Origin: Gloeophyllum trabeum ATCC 11539
Taxonomy: Eukaryota; Basidiomycota; Agaricomycetes; Gloeophyllales; Gloeophyllaceae
Reading direction: 5' to 3'
Assembly (NCBI RefSeq): GCF_000344685.1
Contig: NW_006920425.1
Location: 759,166 to 769,425 of the forward strand
DNA length: 10,260 nt
In this document: piece after piece, positions 1-8,837 of the stretch
How the letters are laid out: each line of letters opens with the position of its first letter
Numbering within the stretch: the first letter of the stretch is position 1
Notes under the pieces: generated by a model
Told to the model about the DNA's origin: nothing
Databases searched by the model: none
Seen by the model: the letters and a program-made list of their open reading frames with translations, nothing else
Translations under genes and position numbers: made by a program

Positions 1-3000
1 GCGCCAGCGCCGCGTACCCGCCGCCGCCGCCCTCGCCGTCCGTCGAGCAGCCGCTCCTCCCCGCCGCCGACCGCCCCCCGCAGCGCTCGCTCTCCTCCGG
101 CGCGTTCGTCTCGTCCCGCTCAACCCGAACCACCCCGCCTCCCCTCCGCCCCCGCCCCAGCCGCGCTCCCGCCCCGTCTCGCGCGCGGGCAGCATGCTCT
201 TCACCCGCATCGCGAGCGAGGACTCGCAGGTCCTCACCGGCCAGCGCGGGTCCATGCTGCTCTACCGCCTCGCGAGCGACGACGACAACGGCGAGCTGCT
301 CCCCCCGCCACGCGCCCTCGCCGGCGGCAGCAACCGCGACTCGGTCATCTCCAGCTCCGGCGACTCCGTCTTCTCCATCTCGTCCGACTCCAAGTACCCC
401 TCCGGCTCGCTCACCCACCCGCGCGGGCTCATCCCGTACGCGTACGACCCCACCGTCGACGACAAGGAGGACATGGACGCGGACTGGGACGATGTGGACG
501 GCAAGCGCGCAGGCGGGTGGTGGAATTGGCGGGGAGTTGCCAACGTCGGTTTGCTCGTCATTCTGATCCTCGCACTGCTTATGCTCTTCGTGTTCTACCC
601 CGCGTTCGAGCACTTTCGCGACTTGGACACGGTCATCGCGATCAGCGATAACACGCAGGTGAACGGGACGGGGCAGGTGCCAGTTCTGTGAGTGGTCTTC
701 AATTATATATTATGTTTTCAACTTTATCAATTTCCATTCATTTCATCTTCATTTCGCGGTTACCTCTGTCTCTGCCCGCTCCTTCGTCTGTCCTTGCCGT
801 ACTTCTCATTCAACTCCGTTTTACCCATCTTCTTGAGGAGAATTCTGTGGCACCTGTTCATTGTAATCCCTTTCCTGGCGACTTTCTGTCTATCCGATTT
901 TCTCTGTGGTACGTATGGGGACCGATGTCTGTCGCGATTCGTTGTGCGGCAGCCGCTGGGACACCGAGCTGTTCTAACAGTTCAGGTGAACATCAGCTGG
1001 CGGAACGACGAGGCGATCGCCATCCATTCCCATATTCCTCCTCCTCACCCTCTCAGCCGCCTCTTTCCAATGCTAACCCACCCCCAGCTTCCAAATGCCG
1101 CAACTAATCGATCCCGAGACGCCTTCCGACGCGCGCTCACGCACCGGCTTCGACGGGCACGCCTACGAGCTCGTCTTCTCGGACGAGTTCAACACGCCCG
1201 GGCGCACCTTCTACCCTGGCGACGACCCCTTCTGGGAGGCCGCCGACATCTGGTACGGCTCCACGCAGGACCAGGAGTGGTACGACCCGCGCCAGGTCAC
1301 GACGACGGAAGATGGTCACCTGCGGATCGTGATGGAGCAGGTGGAGACGCATGGCTTGCCGTATCGCAGCGGGATGCTGCAGAGCTGGAACAAGTTTTGC
1401 TTTTCGAGGGGGTACATTGAGATTAGTCTGACGCTGCCCGGGCCGGACTCGAATACGCAGGGTTATGTGAGTGTAGCTTCATCTGTACCATGCCGTTGTG
1501 CTACTGACGTGCCTGGGTCGTATAGTGGCCTGGCGCGTGGACGATGGGGAACCTGGGCCGTCCGGGCTATCGGGCGACGACGGACGGCACTTGGCCGTAC
1601 TCGTGCGTCTTCGTTTCGTATCCGGCTTTGCGCTAACTAAGAGTCTGGGCACCTGCAGCTACGACTCGTGCGACGTTGGCACGTTCCGCAACCAGACCAC
1701 CAAGGACGGCACGGGCCCGGCGGCGGCGCTGCACTCTGATCAGAGCAGATCAAAGTACAACTATGAGCTCTCGTGGTTGCCTGGACAGCGGTTATCGTGC
1801 GTGTCTTTTCGCTGCTCTCTCCTCCGTTCCTGCTCTGCTCTCCGCCGCCCGTCTCACACCTCCACCACAACTCCCACCGCCGCAATCTCTCCCTCCACGC
1901 GCCACTCGTCTAGCCTGTCACTGTCGCTAACGCACACTCGTAGCGCCTGCACCTGCTCCGGCGAGGAGCACCCCGGCCCATCGCCCTCCAAGGGCCGCGG
2001 GGCGCCCGAGATTGACATCCTCGAGGCGGAGAAGGACAAGGAGACGAACGTCGGCCAGGTCGTCTCGCAATCCGCGCAGTTTGCGCCGTTCACGCATGAC
2101 TATCTGTACGCGAACGATACCGAGGATAAGTGGAAGATATACGATGAGACTCTTACGAGACCGAATAGTTATCAGTGCGTGGACTCCGTTTTCTTTTTGG
2201 TGGAATGGATAGAGCGGTGTGTTGATGATGTTTTGTTTGTGGGTTGCAGTGGTTCGGCGGTGTAAGTACCTTCGTCGAGTGCTTTGGGTGGGATGCTGAA
2301 CGCCGCGAGTACAGACAGCAGGCGGTCTCTGCATTGACGAAGCTCCCCGATAACATGTTCCAGGGCTCGGGGCAGGTATTCACCACCCTCGGTACGCCGT
2401 TTCGTCTCACTTGCTGCTTCATCATTTATCTATCTATATACGTGTAGGCTTCGAGTACTGGACAGACCCGAAGAACCCTGGAGACGGATTCATCACCTGG
2501 CAGACGGCGGGCAAGCCGTCGGTGCGGATGGGCGCGGGCGCGATGGGGCCTGATACGGGCGACGGCGGAAGCCAAGTTGGGCAGCGACTGGTTCCCGAGG
2601 AGCCGATGGTACGTCGTGTTTTCGTTGCATGCAACTCTTCATCGCAGCTGATCGGGGATCGATGGCACCCTTAGTCGATCGTCTTGAACTTGGGTATCTC
2701 CGGTGAGTATCTGATAAGATCAGCGAGGGTGCAATATTGATTTGAATGCGTTGTTCGTAGCGAACTGGCAGACGATTGATCTGAACACGATGGTCTTCCC
2801 AGCCGAGATGCTCGTCGACTACGTGCGCGTGTACCAGCGTGAGGGCGAGACGGACATTGGGTGCAGCCCAAAGGACTATCCCACAGAAGACTATATTAAT
2901 AGTCATATGGAAGCGTATACGAGTGCGTGGATTCCTCCGCTCGGCGATTACATTTTCACTCATGCTCGCTAGACCCTAATTTGACGTCGTGGAGGAGTAT

Positions 3001-3114
3001 GCCGGACGGTTCGGGCGCGGGCTACTCGTGGCCCAAGAATTCTCTAGTACGCAGCGTTACCAACTCGAGGGTGGACACCTGACTGACGTCTCTGGATAGT
3101 ACGACGGCTGCTAG
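1..3114 (+). CDS. SKN1: SKN1/KRE6 family beta-glucan synthesis-associated protein (GH16-like), 12 exons, probably 5'-partial
   Basis: Seen: the exons that give one open frame are (up to 194)-687, 1088-1466, 1526-1602, 1659-1796, 1944-2174, 2250-2261, 2315-2391, 2448-2608, 2675-2702, 2761-2922, 2973-3046 and 3100-3114. From ATG 194 they total 1848 nt (615 residues plus stop). All 11 introns are GT-AG. Numbered from that ATG, the protein has a Ser-rich cytosolic N-terminus, an acidic stretch around residues 84-103 and one membrane helix at about 113-136 (a type II protein). The lumenal domain follows, with the GH16 signature EIDILE (E385, D387, E390), sequons such as NGT, NQT and NDT, and the terminal YDGC. 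Known: SKN1/KRE6 proteins act in the ER/Golgi in beta-1,6-glucan assembly. Inferred: the frame stays open above ATG 194 and another frame at 3-110 looks coding, so the true start probably lies outside the window. The family assignment is firm. The N-terminus is not. Confidence 0.93.
688..1087 (+). other. Long first intron of the SKN1 homologue (400 nt)
   Basis: The donor is GTGAGT at 688-693 and the acceptor is CCCCCAG ending at 1087, with a perfect CTAAC branch-point match near 1072-1076. Splicing rejoins CT|C as leucine and continues [12 protein letters not shown] in frame. This intron is several times longer than any other in the window and is T/C-rich in its first half. It also holds unused splice-like sites: GTACGT at 909-914, CTAACAG ending at 980 and GGTGAAC at 985-991. 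I tried to fit an internal exon between these and found no combination that keeps the frame, so I treat the interval as one intron. Sequencing of mRNA could still show an alternative exon. Confidence 0.75.
2250..2261 (+). other. 12-nt microexon of the SKN1 homologue
   Basis: The upstream intron is 2175-2249 (GTGCGT...TTGCAG, 75 nt). The downstream intron is 2262-2314 (GTAAGT...TACAG, 53 nt). Splicing CA|T-GGT-TCG-GCG-GT|A yields [19 protein letters not shown]. As I recall the family, SKN1/KRE6 proteins have a motif of the form NTYRGSxLQQAVSAL here. Skipping the microexon, or reading through either intron, gives a stop or breaks the frame. Reading straight across 2250 gives HGSAV followed by TAA. 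The whole gene closes to a multiple of three only with this exon included. Confidence 0.87.
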
Positions 3115-3338
3115 TACTGATACCCGGCGCAACACCCTCGTCTCTTTAATCTTCCCGCCGGACTTTGGAACAATGGCAAGCGGCTCAGGCTGCTCGCGGA
3201 CTCTTGGCGTCTTGTACTTCTACCCTACTTACTTAGTCTAAGACACTCCTAGTCCTTCTAGATACTTTCGTTTTACCTGCCCTTTCATTTATGTGGCACT
3301 ACCTACCTATATCATTATCTTGGATGGCAGAGAAGTCT

Positions 3339-3344
3339 AATAAA
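3339..3344 (+). terminator. Candidate polyadenylation signal AATAAA for the SKN1 homologue
   Basis: An exact AATAAA lies 225 nt after the SKN1 stop codon, in AT-richer sequence with TCTAATAAAGTG context. Fungal poly(A) signals are degenerate, so the exact match is suggestive only. The distance from the stop would make a normal 3' UTR. Confidence 0.35.
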
Positions 3345-3705
3345 GTGAAAGATTGCCATTGATCAAGATGAGGTGCGAGTGGATGGATGGATGCCTTCGC
3401 GTTTGGTGGTGCACCGTTGATGGTCTTTGGCGATACTGGTTGACGATGAACACTGCTGGCCGACAAGCGGGATGGGCTTTCCGACCTTCGTCTGCATCCG
3501 CAGACAGGCTTCAAGAGTCACCGACTCTTGCAGCTGACAGAACACTGTGGGCGCGAGATAGACTCCGACTCAGTGTCCTCGAACGAAGGTACTTTGCAGA
3601 CTTGGTAGTATGTATCCCGCAAATCCCAAGATCAAGCATCGCCTGTACCTGATGGCAGGCCCGCGCCAAAGCCCAGTAAATCCTGAAATATATCTCGGGT
3701 CGTTT

Positions 3706-4355
3706 TCACGAGAGCCACTCAAGGGCGATGTCATACTCCTTACAGCCCTCAGCCATCTCGTCCCAGCCTTGTACGTCCTCCTTCTTGCAGGTGACCACGC
3801 GCGCTGCCCTCCAATCGACCTGCAGCTGACCGTCGCAGCCCGTTCTGCAGCGCGTCGCGCAGTTCCCAAGGCGCAACCGAGTGGCGGACGTGCACATCGC
3901 GCGTCTTTGTCTTTCGATTCGAGGCGCAGACAGTTTGCGCAACATGCGTCTTCAGCACCAGGGTTTCAAGGGGGCGCGGAAGGCACCCGCAGAGCGTAGG
4001 GGCACAGCCGCGTGGAGACGGAGGACAGTAACATTGGGAAAGAACGGGAGATCGTCTCGGTAATGTCGGCAGAGGAACTCCAAGGACCGGACGGAGGGGA
4101 AGGTAGGGTGAGCGGCAGTAGGCGCGGCGGGTACGCACGCGAAGCCTGAATATTCGTCGCCGGAGATTTGGACGACGAGCGGGGATCGCAGGACGAGTGT
4201 GTGTATGGTGTCGTAGTGGGATAGAAAGGAGAGGGCGGTTTCGAAGTGAGACACAAGATGACCAGTCGGCGGCAGGCAGGGATGAGCGCCGCGACGACGG
4301 CTGTGGTTATCGGTTCTGCGTGCCCGCGTGAAGCCCTGCAAAAGTGAGTTGACAT
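3706..4355 (-). pseudogene. Frameshifted relic of a leucine-rich, possibly F-box-like, gene (C-terminal part)
   Basis: Seen: protein-like segments run in one direction on the minus strand but in successive frames. About 4335-4255 reads AEPITTAVVAALIPACRRLV. About 4250-3975 reads FLSHYDTIHTLVLRSPLVV and then FPNVTVLRL. About 3970-3855 reads LETLVLKTHVAQTV and then ELRDALQNGL. About 3850-3706 reads LQVDWRAARVVTCKKEDVQ and then GCKEYDIALEWLS before a stop. One frame change falls at a run of five G (3970-3974). No GT-AG intron of usable size joins the last two changes. Known: many basidiomycete F-box proteins have a C-terminal leucine-rich part of this style. Inferred: this is a decayed gene copy. 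Sequencing errors, or a multi-intron gene I failed to assemble, remain possible. I see no intact start and no recognisable F-box in this segment. Confidence 0.42.
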
Positions 4356-5668
4356 CCAGAGAAGAGGGTTTTGGGGTCATCGGCAGGTTGAGCAAGATAG
4401 GCGTCTACTGTGCTGGCTGTATACCACAAAGTCGAGATAAATGTATTTGAGATCGACGCGGTAGATCACATCGTGCCATTTGCCAGCCAGGGATAGGCTT
4501 GATCCTGCGCCTCCTAAAAACGACTTACTAGACAAGCAACTGTCATCAATGGAGCCAGGGAGTCGTATTGCTTGCATCGGTGAAATCTCCTGATATTCAT
4601 AAGCCACTCGGGACATCGAGGGCAGTGGATCTCCTGAATTATGTCAAAGGAGAGCTAGACGTCGGCCAGGATGATCTCAAGAACTTCGCGATACTTTTAT
4701 GATCAGACGTCCGAGTGCCGTCGTCGTTGGGAGAGGAAGTCTTCATACGCGTGGGTCGTAACCAGCCGCGGGGATGAGGGAGGCGAGGCATGCGGCGTGG
4801 CTCGAGATGGGGCGTCAGTGATCGCCAGGTGCGGATAGGGATATGTAGCCTGCTGGTGAAGCGGGTGTGGATCTGGCGGTCAGCGTTGGACCAGGCGCGA
4901 CTCCTGCTCTCTCCCTTCTTGAGTCGAGGTATAGGTATATCGCCTAGACATCGCGGGTCCTACCGGATGTAGTTGATGGTGATATGTATATGAGCCGCCG
5001 TCATTGGATGGGCGACGGTTATGCGTATGAGTACGGTGGATTCGGATTCTCCGGACGCACCGAGGATAACGCGGGATTGACGCCTTTACAACAAGGGATC
5101 GGACGTACGCGCACGAGGATCTTGCTGACCGTCGTCGTTGATATAGATTCGCCGCAGTGTTCATAGATACATGCCTAGATACGGATCATTCCGCGGATGT
5201 GCTGATCATGATGAGACGCGAGCTCGAGGGTTGGCGAGGGCGCAGTGATTTCGATATTTATTTAGGAGGTACATCGCGCTGCGGTGGATGCGGTGAAGAA
5301 GGACGCGTCAATCCGAATTTGAGTGAGAGGACTCACTGGATCCCGGGCTCGTAAGACATAAGGTTGTTATGGTGCCATTGACGGGGAAAACTGCTGATAA
5401 TGGTAAGTGGTAGTATACCTACCACGTCGGCGGATGGGCGTGGGGGACGTCATTCGTTGAGTTGATATGCCAGGCGAGTGAGCTGTGAATGTCTTGGTTC
5501 AATCACCCTATTCTAGTGGGATCATTACTTTGGAGGCTTACGTTAATAAGTGACACGAGTAGAGAGACGCTTCAGGCAGTATTTCGATAAGCCCGGATAC
5601 CCCGCATTACCAGCTGATACCCCGGTGCCGTCAGTAGGTCGACAGGCGTAAGGGCTACAAGTGCCGGT
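4356..5668. other. Region without a supportable gene
   Basis: Both strands carry only short open frames with poor protein character. A minus-strand segment near 4377-4616 (with GKWHDVIYRVDLKYIYLDF at its core) could be a further fragment of the decayed gene, and GTAAGT on the minus strand at 4523-4528 resembles an intron donor. The sequence from about 4620 to 5660 shows no convincing coding, repeat or RNA structure. No terminal inverted repeats or transposase motifs were seen. Confidence 0.5.
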
Positions 5669-6013
5669 TCACCATGTTGGTAGCACGGATCTGATCTCGC
5701 GGCTGGTTTGGGTATGAGATAGCGTACTTATACGTTGAAAGACATCATCGAGCAGGAGATATCGGCGTGTCCACGGCGTGGTGCGTGAGATAGACGTACG
5801 GAACATGTCGAACAATGCGAGCTTCGTCGACTGCAGGGTGTGGGGTACACTAGTGATAAAGATTCGTCGAAACAGAGGGTAGTGTGGCTGCAGGTGGGGG
5901 CCGAGGCCGAATAGGAAGCGGTGGCTGAAGATGCCTCGAGGAGAACACGTTGTGGCCGTTCGTCTTCCGTCGCGCTCGATGACCCAACTGGTTCTCCCAA
6001 ACAGCGAGCATGA
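5669..6013 (-). pseudogene. Minus-strand coding-like segment, possible N-terminal fragment of the decayed F-box-like gene
   Basis: One minus-strand frame stays open for about 114 codons and ends at a stop at 5669-5671. It contains GIFSHRFLFGLGPHL, YPLFRRIFITSVPHTLQS and TPWTRRYLLLDDVFQRIS. The pattern of large hydrophobics and Arg, with an FL...PHL...LFRRI arrangement, resembles the stretch just after the F-box in many basidiomycete F-box proteins. That comparison is from memory and weak. There is no in-frame ATG near its upstream end. An acceptor-like CCCCCAG on the minus strand immediately precedes 6013, so it could be an exon of a longer gene. The direction matches the relic at 3706-4355. 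Confidence 0.28.
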
Positions 6014-6101
6014 CTGGGGGACGGGAATAGCAGAATTGTGTTCCCATTAGCAGAGACTTAAGATTGAAGTCTGCTTGGGCGGGGAAGGTTTCCCTCTAGC
6101 C

Positions 6102-8584
6102 ATGACAGAGTACGCCACGACTCCATCCGAGATCGAGGCCGTCCATGCGTCCCTGGCCCGCACCGGCCACTGGGTCCTCGCCCATTCCCCGCCCCACTCC
6201 GCCTTCTCCGACCCCCACGCCCCGCCCTCGCGCACGCCGACTGTCGCCGCGCTCTCCGGCTTCTTCGACGACGACGACGACGTCGACGCCGGCTCGCGCA
6301 AGTCGCTGCCCCCGCGCATGTACCTCAGGTTCAAGGACGGCCGACCAGACGTGCCCATCGAAAAGTACAGCGAGACGCTGGCACCCGTATCTCATCATCC
6401 GACGCCCGCAGCCATGTCCCACCATCCGTCGAGAGTCGCGTCCGAGCGGACGGTGCGAGATGGCCGCTCGGGGTCGCTCGAGTACACGTCGGGGCGCTCG
6501 CGCCATAGCCAGGCGCCCAGTGAGCGCAGCGTGCGGTCTCGCGCTGAGCCCGCGTCCCGCTCCTCCTCGCGCTCGTCTACCTTCCACTGCGACATCCTCG
6601 ACGCGCCCATCACGCGCGGCCATATCCCGCCGTCCGAGCACTCGTCTACGCGCGATATCTCGCGGCATTCGCGATCGCCGTCGAACCCGCCGTTCTGGTC
6701 GCATCCCGAGGGCGAGGCGGGGGCTACTCTACCAAACGAGGGCGCTGCTAGATCTATGCGTGACGGCTCGCAGCACTCGAGACACTCCTCGCGCTCGTCG
6801 CGAGCCCCGTCGGCACAGGTGGAGCAATTCCAGCCATCTCGCCATTCTCAGATCGCGCCATCCCAGCACTCGCAGCGTGCACCGTCCCAGCATTCGCCGT
6901 CCAACCACTCGCAAGCCGCGCCTTCCCGCCACTCCCACATGCCACCCTCCAACCACTCTCAAATCGCACTCTCTCACAACCCCTCCGCCCGCAGCGACTC
7001 CTCCCAGCCTAACCCGCCACCGCTGACCAGGTCCCAGCAATCAGCCATCCACCTCCCCAGCGCCGTCGCCAGCCAGCATTCAAAGGGCGCGCCGATTGAT
7101 GCAGACGCGGGCTCGCGCCATTCGCGCCAGTCGAACGGCAGTGGGGGCTCCGAGGCCGGGCGCTCGTCGCACCGCTCAGGTGCGTAGTATGGGGCTGCCG
7201 GGGATACGCGTTACTGATCCATCCGATTCGTATTTGGATCTACGCCAGAGCGGAACCCGCCCGTCGTCGTCGCGCACTCGCGCACATCGCAGCGATCGGC
7301 CCAACGATCCTCGCAGCACGGAGCCGCCGACCGATCGCTCCACTCGCGGGTCACGCACGAATCAACAACCGAACCACACCACCGCGTGCCGTCCCTCCCC
7401 TCCGCGCACGCCGACCACGCCCACACCCCCGGCGCGCACCGCCCCGCGATCGTCTACGCCCCCGCCCCGACGCACGTCCCGCGCTACGCCCCGCCCAAGA
7501 TTATACCCGCCGCGGAGTATAACGGCTCTCGTCGTGGGTCTGGGCAGAGGGAGGTGGGGGTGGGCGAGGAGGGGGAGAGGGGGTCGAAGGGGTATCGGCA
7601 GAGGGAGGCGCACCCGCGCGCGGCCGAGCAGGAGGACGTTGTATACGCTCACACCCACGCTTCCGCCCACGCCCACGCCCACGCCAGCTCTCAACGCGAA
7701 GCAAACCCTCCCGCCCCCACCCAACCGCGTGCGGCGCCCTACCACACCGTCCCGCGCTCCTCCGCGCCAGGACCCCGCGGCGTCGTCGTGCGCGACTTTG
7801 GCGCGCGGCCGAGGTCGCAGTCGTTGTCGAGGGCGTACCCGCCTGCGCATGCTGCGGTTATCTCGCCTGAGCGTCAAGCAGCCGTCGTGCCGCCTGGACA
7901 TCACCACCCGCCACCCGGGCACGTCCACACCTCCCACGCGCGCCCAGGCACCGCTGCCCACCCAATCCCAAGCCCTCCATCGGCATCCGGAAGCGCACAG
8001 GGACAAGGGCAGCGCAGCCCGAGCGAGCCGTGGAGCCTCGTCGATACACCCAGTATGCGGAGTCGAGCGAGCAGTGCGAGCTCCGCGAGCACGTATTACG
8101 TCCTCGCGAGTCCGAGGCAGCGGGTAAGGGTCATCGTGAGTCGTTCCGCGTTTTTCCTTTGCTGGCGTCGAGGTAGAAATGCTGATGTGTGGACATGGAA
8201 ATGTGGGTGTGGGTGAGATAGCATGTTCCGTATGATGATAAGACGACCACGACGAGCAGCGCCCCGTCGCCGACGTCGAGGAGGCGGTTTTTTCAGAGGA
8301 GCGCGTCGTCCACGAATGCGAGTCGTTCGCGCGCGGCTCCAGCTCCGCCACCGACGGCTCAGGCAGACGCTGGCCATGCGAGGAAGCCGTTCTACCAGCG
8401 GTTGTTTACCGTGAATTGGGGAGGGAGGGAGAGGACGGAGGCGCGCGCGCCGGGTGGTGTCGCTGAAAAGGAAAAGGAGAAGGATAAGGCGCCTGTGAAT
8501 GGAGAGCAGCAGGGGCAGGATCGGGAGGCGGAGAAGAGGAAGGGGAGGAGGCTGTTACGAAGGAATAATACGGCGCGGGTGTGA
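6102..8584 (+). CDS. Ser/His/Pro/Arg-rich, mostly disordered protein of unknown function, three exons
   Basis: Exons 6102-7179, 7249-8135 and 8222-8584 sum to 2328 nt, or 775 residues plus stop. Intron 1 is GTGCGT...CCAG with CTGAT; intron 2 is GTGAGT...ATAG with CTGAT. The start ATG has CTAGCC before it and is the first ATG of this frame. Visible parts: a short possibly folded N-terminus (1-30); an Asp run (56-60) before a K/R-rich patch with YLRFKDGRP; Ser/His/Arg-rich sequence with tandem PSxHSQ-like units (about 245-292); a His-Ala stretch (AHAHAHAS, exon 2); YYVLASPRQRVRVI (642-655) joining HVPYDD across intron 2; KPFYQRLFTVNWG (710-722); and a Lys/Glu/Arg-rich tail with KRKGRRLLRR that could be a nuclear signal. 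There is no signal peptide or membrane helix. I do not recognise the family. An alternative donor at 8124 would remove four residues. Confidence 0.85.
6834..6975 (+). repeat. Degenerate tandem repeat coding PS-x-HSQ units
   Basis: About six imperfect copies of an 8-residue unit (PSRHSQIA, PSQHSQRA, PSQHS, PSNHSQAA, PSRHSHMP, PSNHSQIA) are encoded in series inside the first exon of the disordered protein. Codon choice differs between copies (cat/cac, tct/tcg/tcc). The repeat is therefore held more tightly at protein than DNA level, which points to an older array under some constraint. Confidence 0.8.
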
Positions 8585-8741
8585 GCGCGCGGACGCTGCT
8601 GGCGGTGCTGTACTGACGGTTCGAGATGTAGCATAGATATTGATGTATACATGAGATTGATGTACTTGGTCCTGACGAGCTAGAGCTCGAGATGAAGTGA
8701 TGACTTTGTTATATCGAGTTGGATGGCCTGTACGCTTGTCG

Positions 8742-8759
8742 GGCCGGTTCTCGCCGGCC
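8742..8759. other. Stem-loop GGCCGG-TTCTCG-CCGGCC
   Basis: A perfect 6-bp GC stem (7 bp with a flanking G-T pair at 8741/8760) encloses a 6-nt loop, about 160 nt after the stop of the disordered-protein gene. It could sit in that gene's 3' UTR. No function can be assigned, and short GC palindromes arise by chance in GC-rich DNA. Confidence 0.4.
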
Positions 8760-8809
8760 TAAGACGCTCGCAATCTGGGGTGCTCTCTCAGAGTGTCAAG
8801 TGATACATA

Positions 8810-8837
8810 CTTGCTTTCGTAGGTGCCGAAAGGCAAG
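8810..8837. other. Stem-loop CTTGCTTTCG / CGAAA-g-GCAAG
   Basis: The left arm 8810-8819 pairs with 8827-8831 and 8833-8837: ten base pairs with one bulged G (8832) and a 7-nt loop (8820-8826). It lies about 50 nt after the GC stem-loop. It could be a 3' UTR or non-coding RNA element. No known RNA family is recognised. Confidence 0.4.

Noticed and set aside
692..1420. 242-codon plus-strand open frame, hydrophobic at its start
   Set aside because: It runs through the first SKN1 intron and then the wrong frame of exon 2. The hydrophobic part comes from the T-rich intron, not from a membrane protein.
1498..2265. 255-codon continuous plus-strand frame
   Set aside because: It reads through introns 1603-1658 and 1797-1943. 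The spliced version matches the SKN1 family and ends in phase, while this one stops at TAA inside a splice donor.
4377..4616. Minus-strand 79-codon frame as a stand-alone gene
   Set aside because: Too short and without a recognisable domain. Its end runs into a poor Ser/Cys/Arg tail. It is better viewed as a possible fragment of the neighbouring relic.
3250..6060. Transposon or retroelement occupying the gene-poor interval
   Set aside because: I saw no terminal repeats, target-site duplication, or reverse transcriptase, integrase or transposase motifs on either strand.
6145..7026. 293-codon plus-strand open frame
   Set aside because: Out-of-frame shadow of the repeat-bearing exon; composition is almost all Arg/Pro/Ser/Thr.
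7096..8127. 343-codon plus-strand open frame rich in Pro/Arg/Thr
   Set aside because: It is a shifted-frame reading of exons 1-2 of the disordered-protein gene. It does not fit the introns at 7180-7248 and 8136-8221.
7362..8351. 329-codon minus-strand open frame
   Set aside because: It is antisense to the spliced plus-strand gene, which explains the same interval with good splice sites and protein-like sequence. Long antisense frames are expected in GC-rich, Ser/Arg/His-rich coding DNA.
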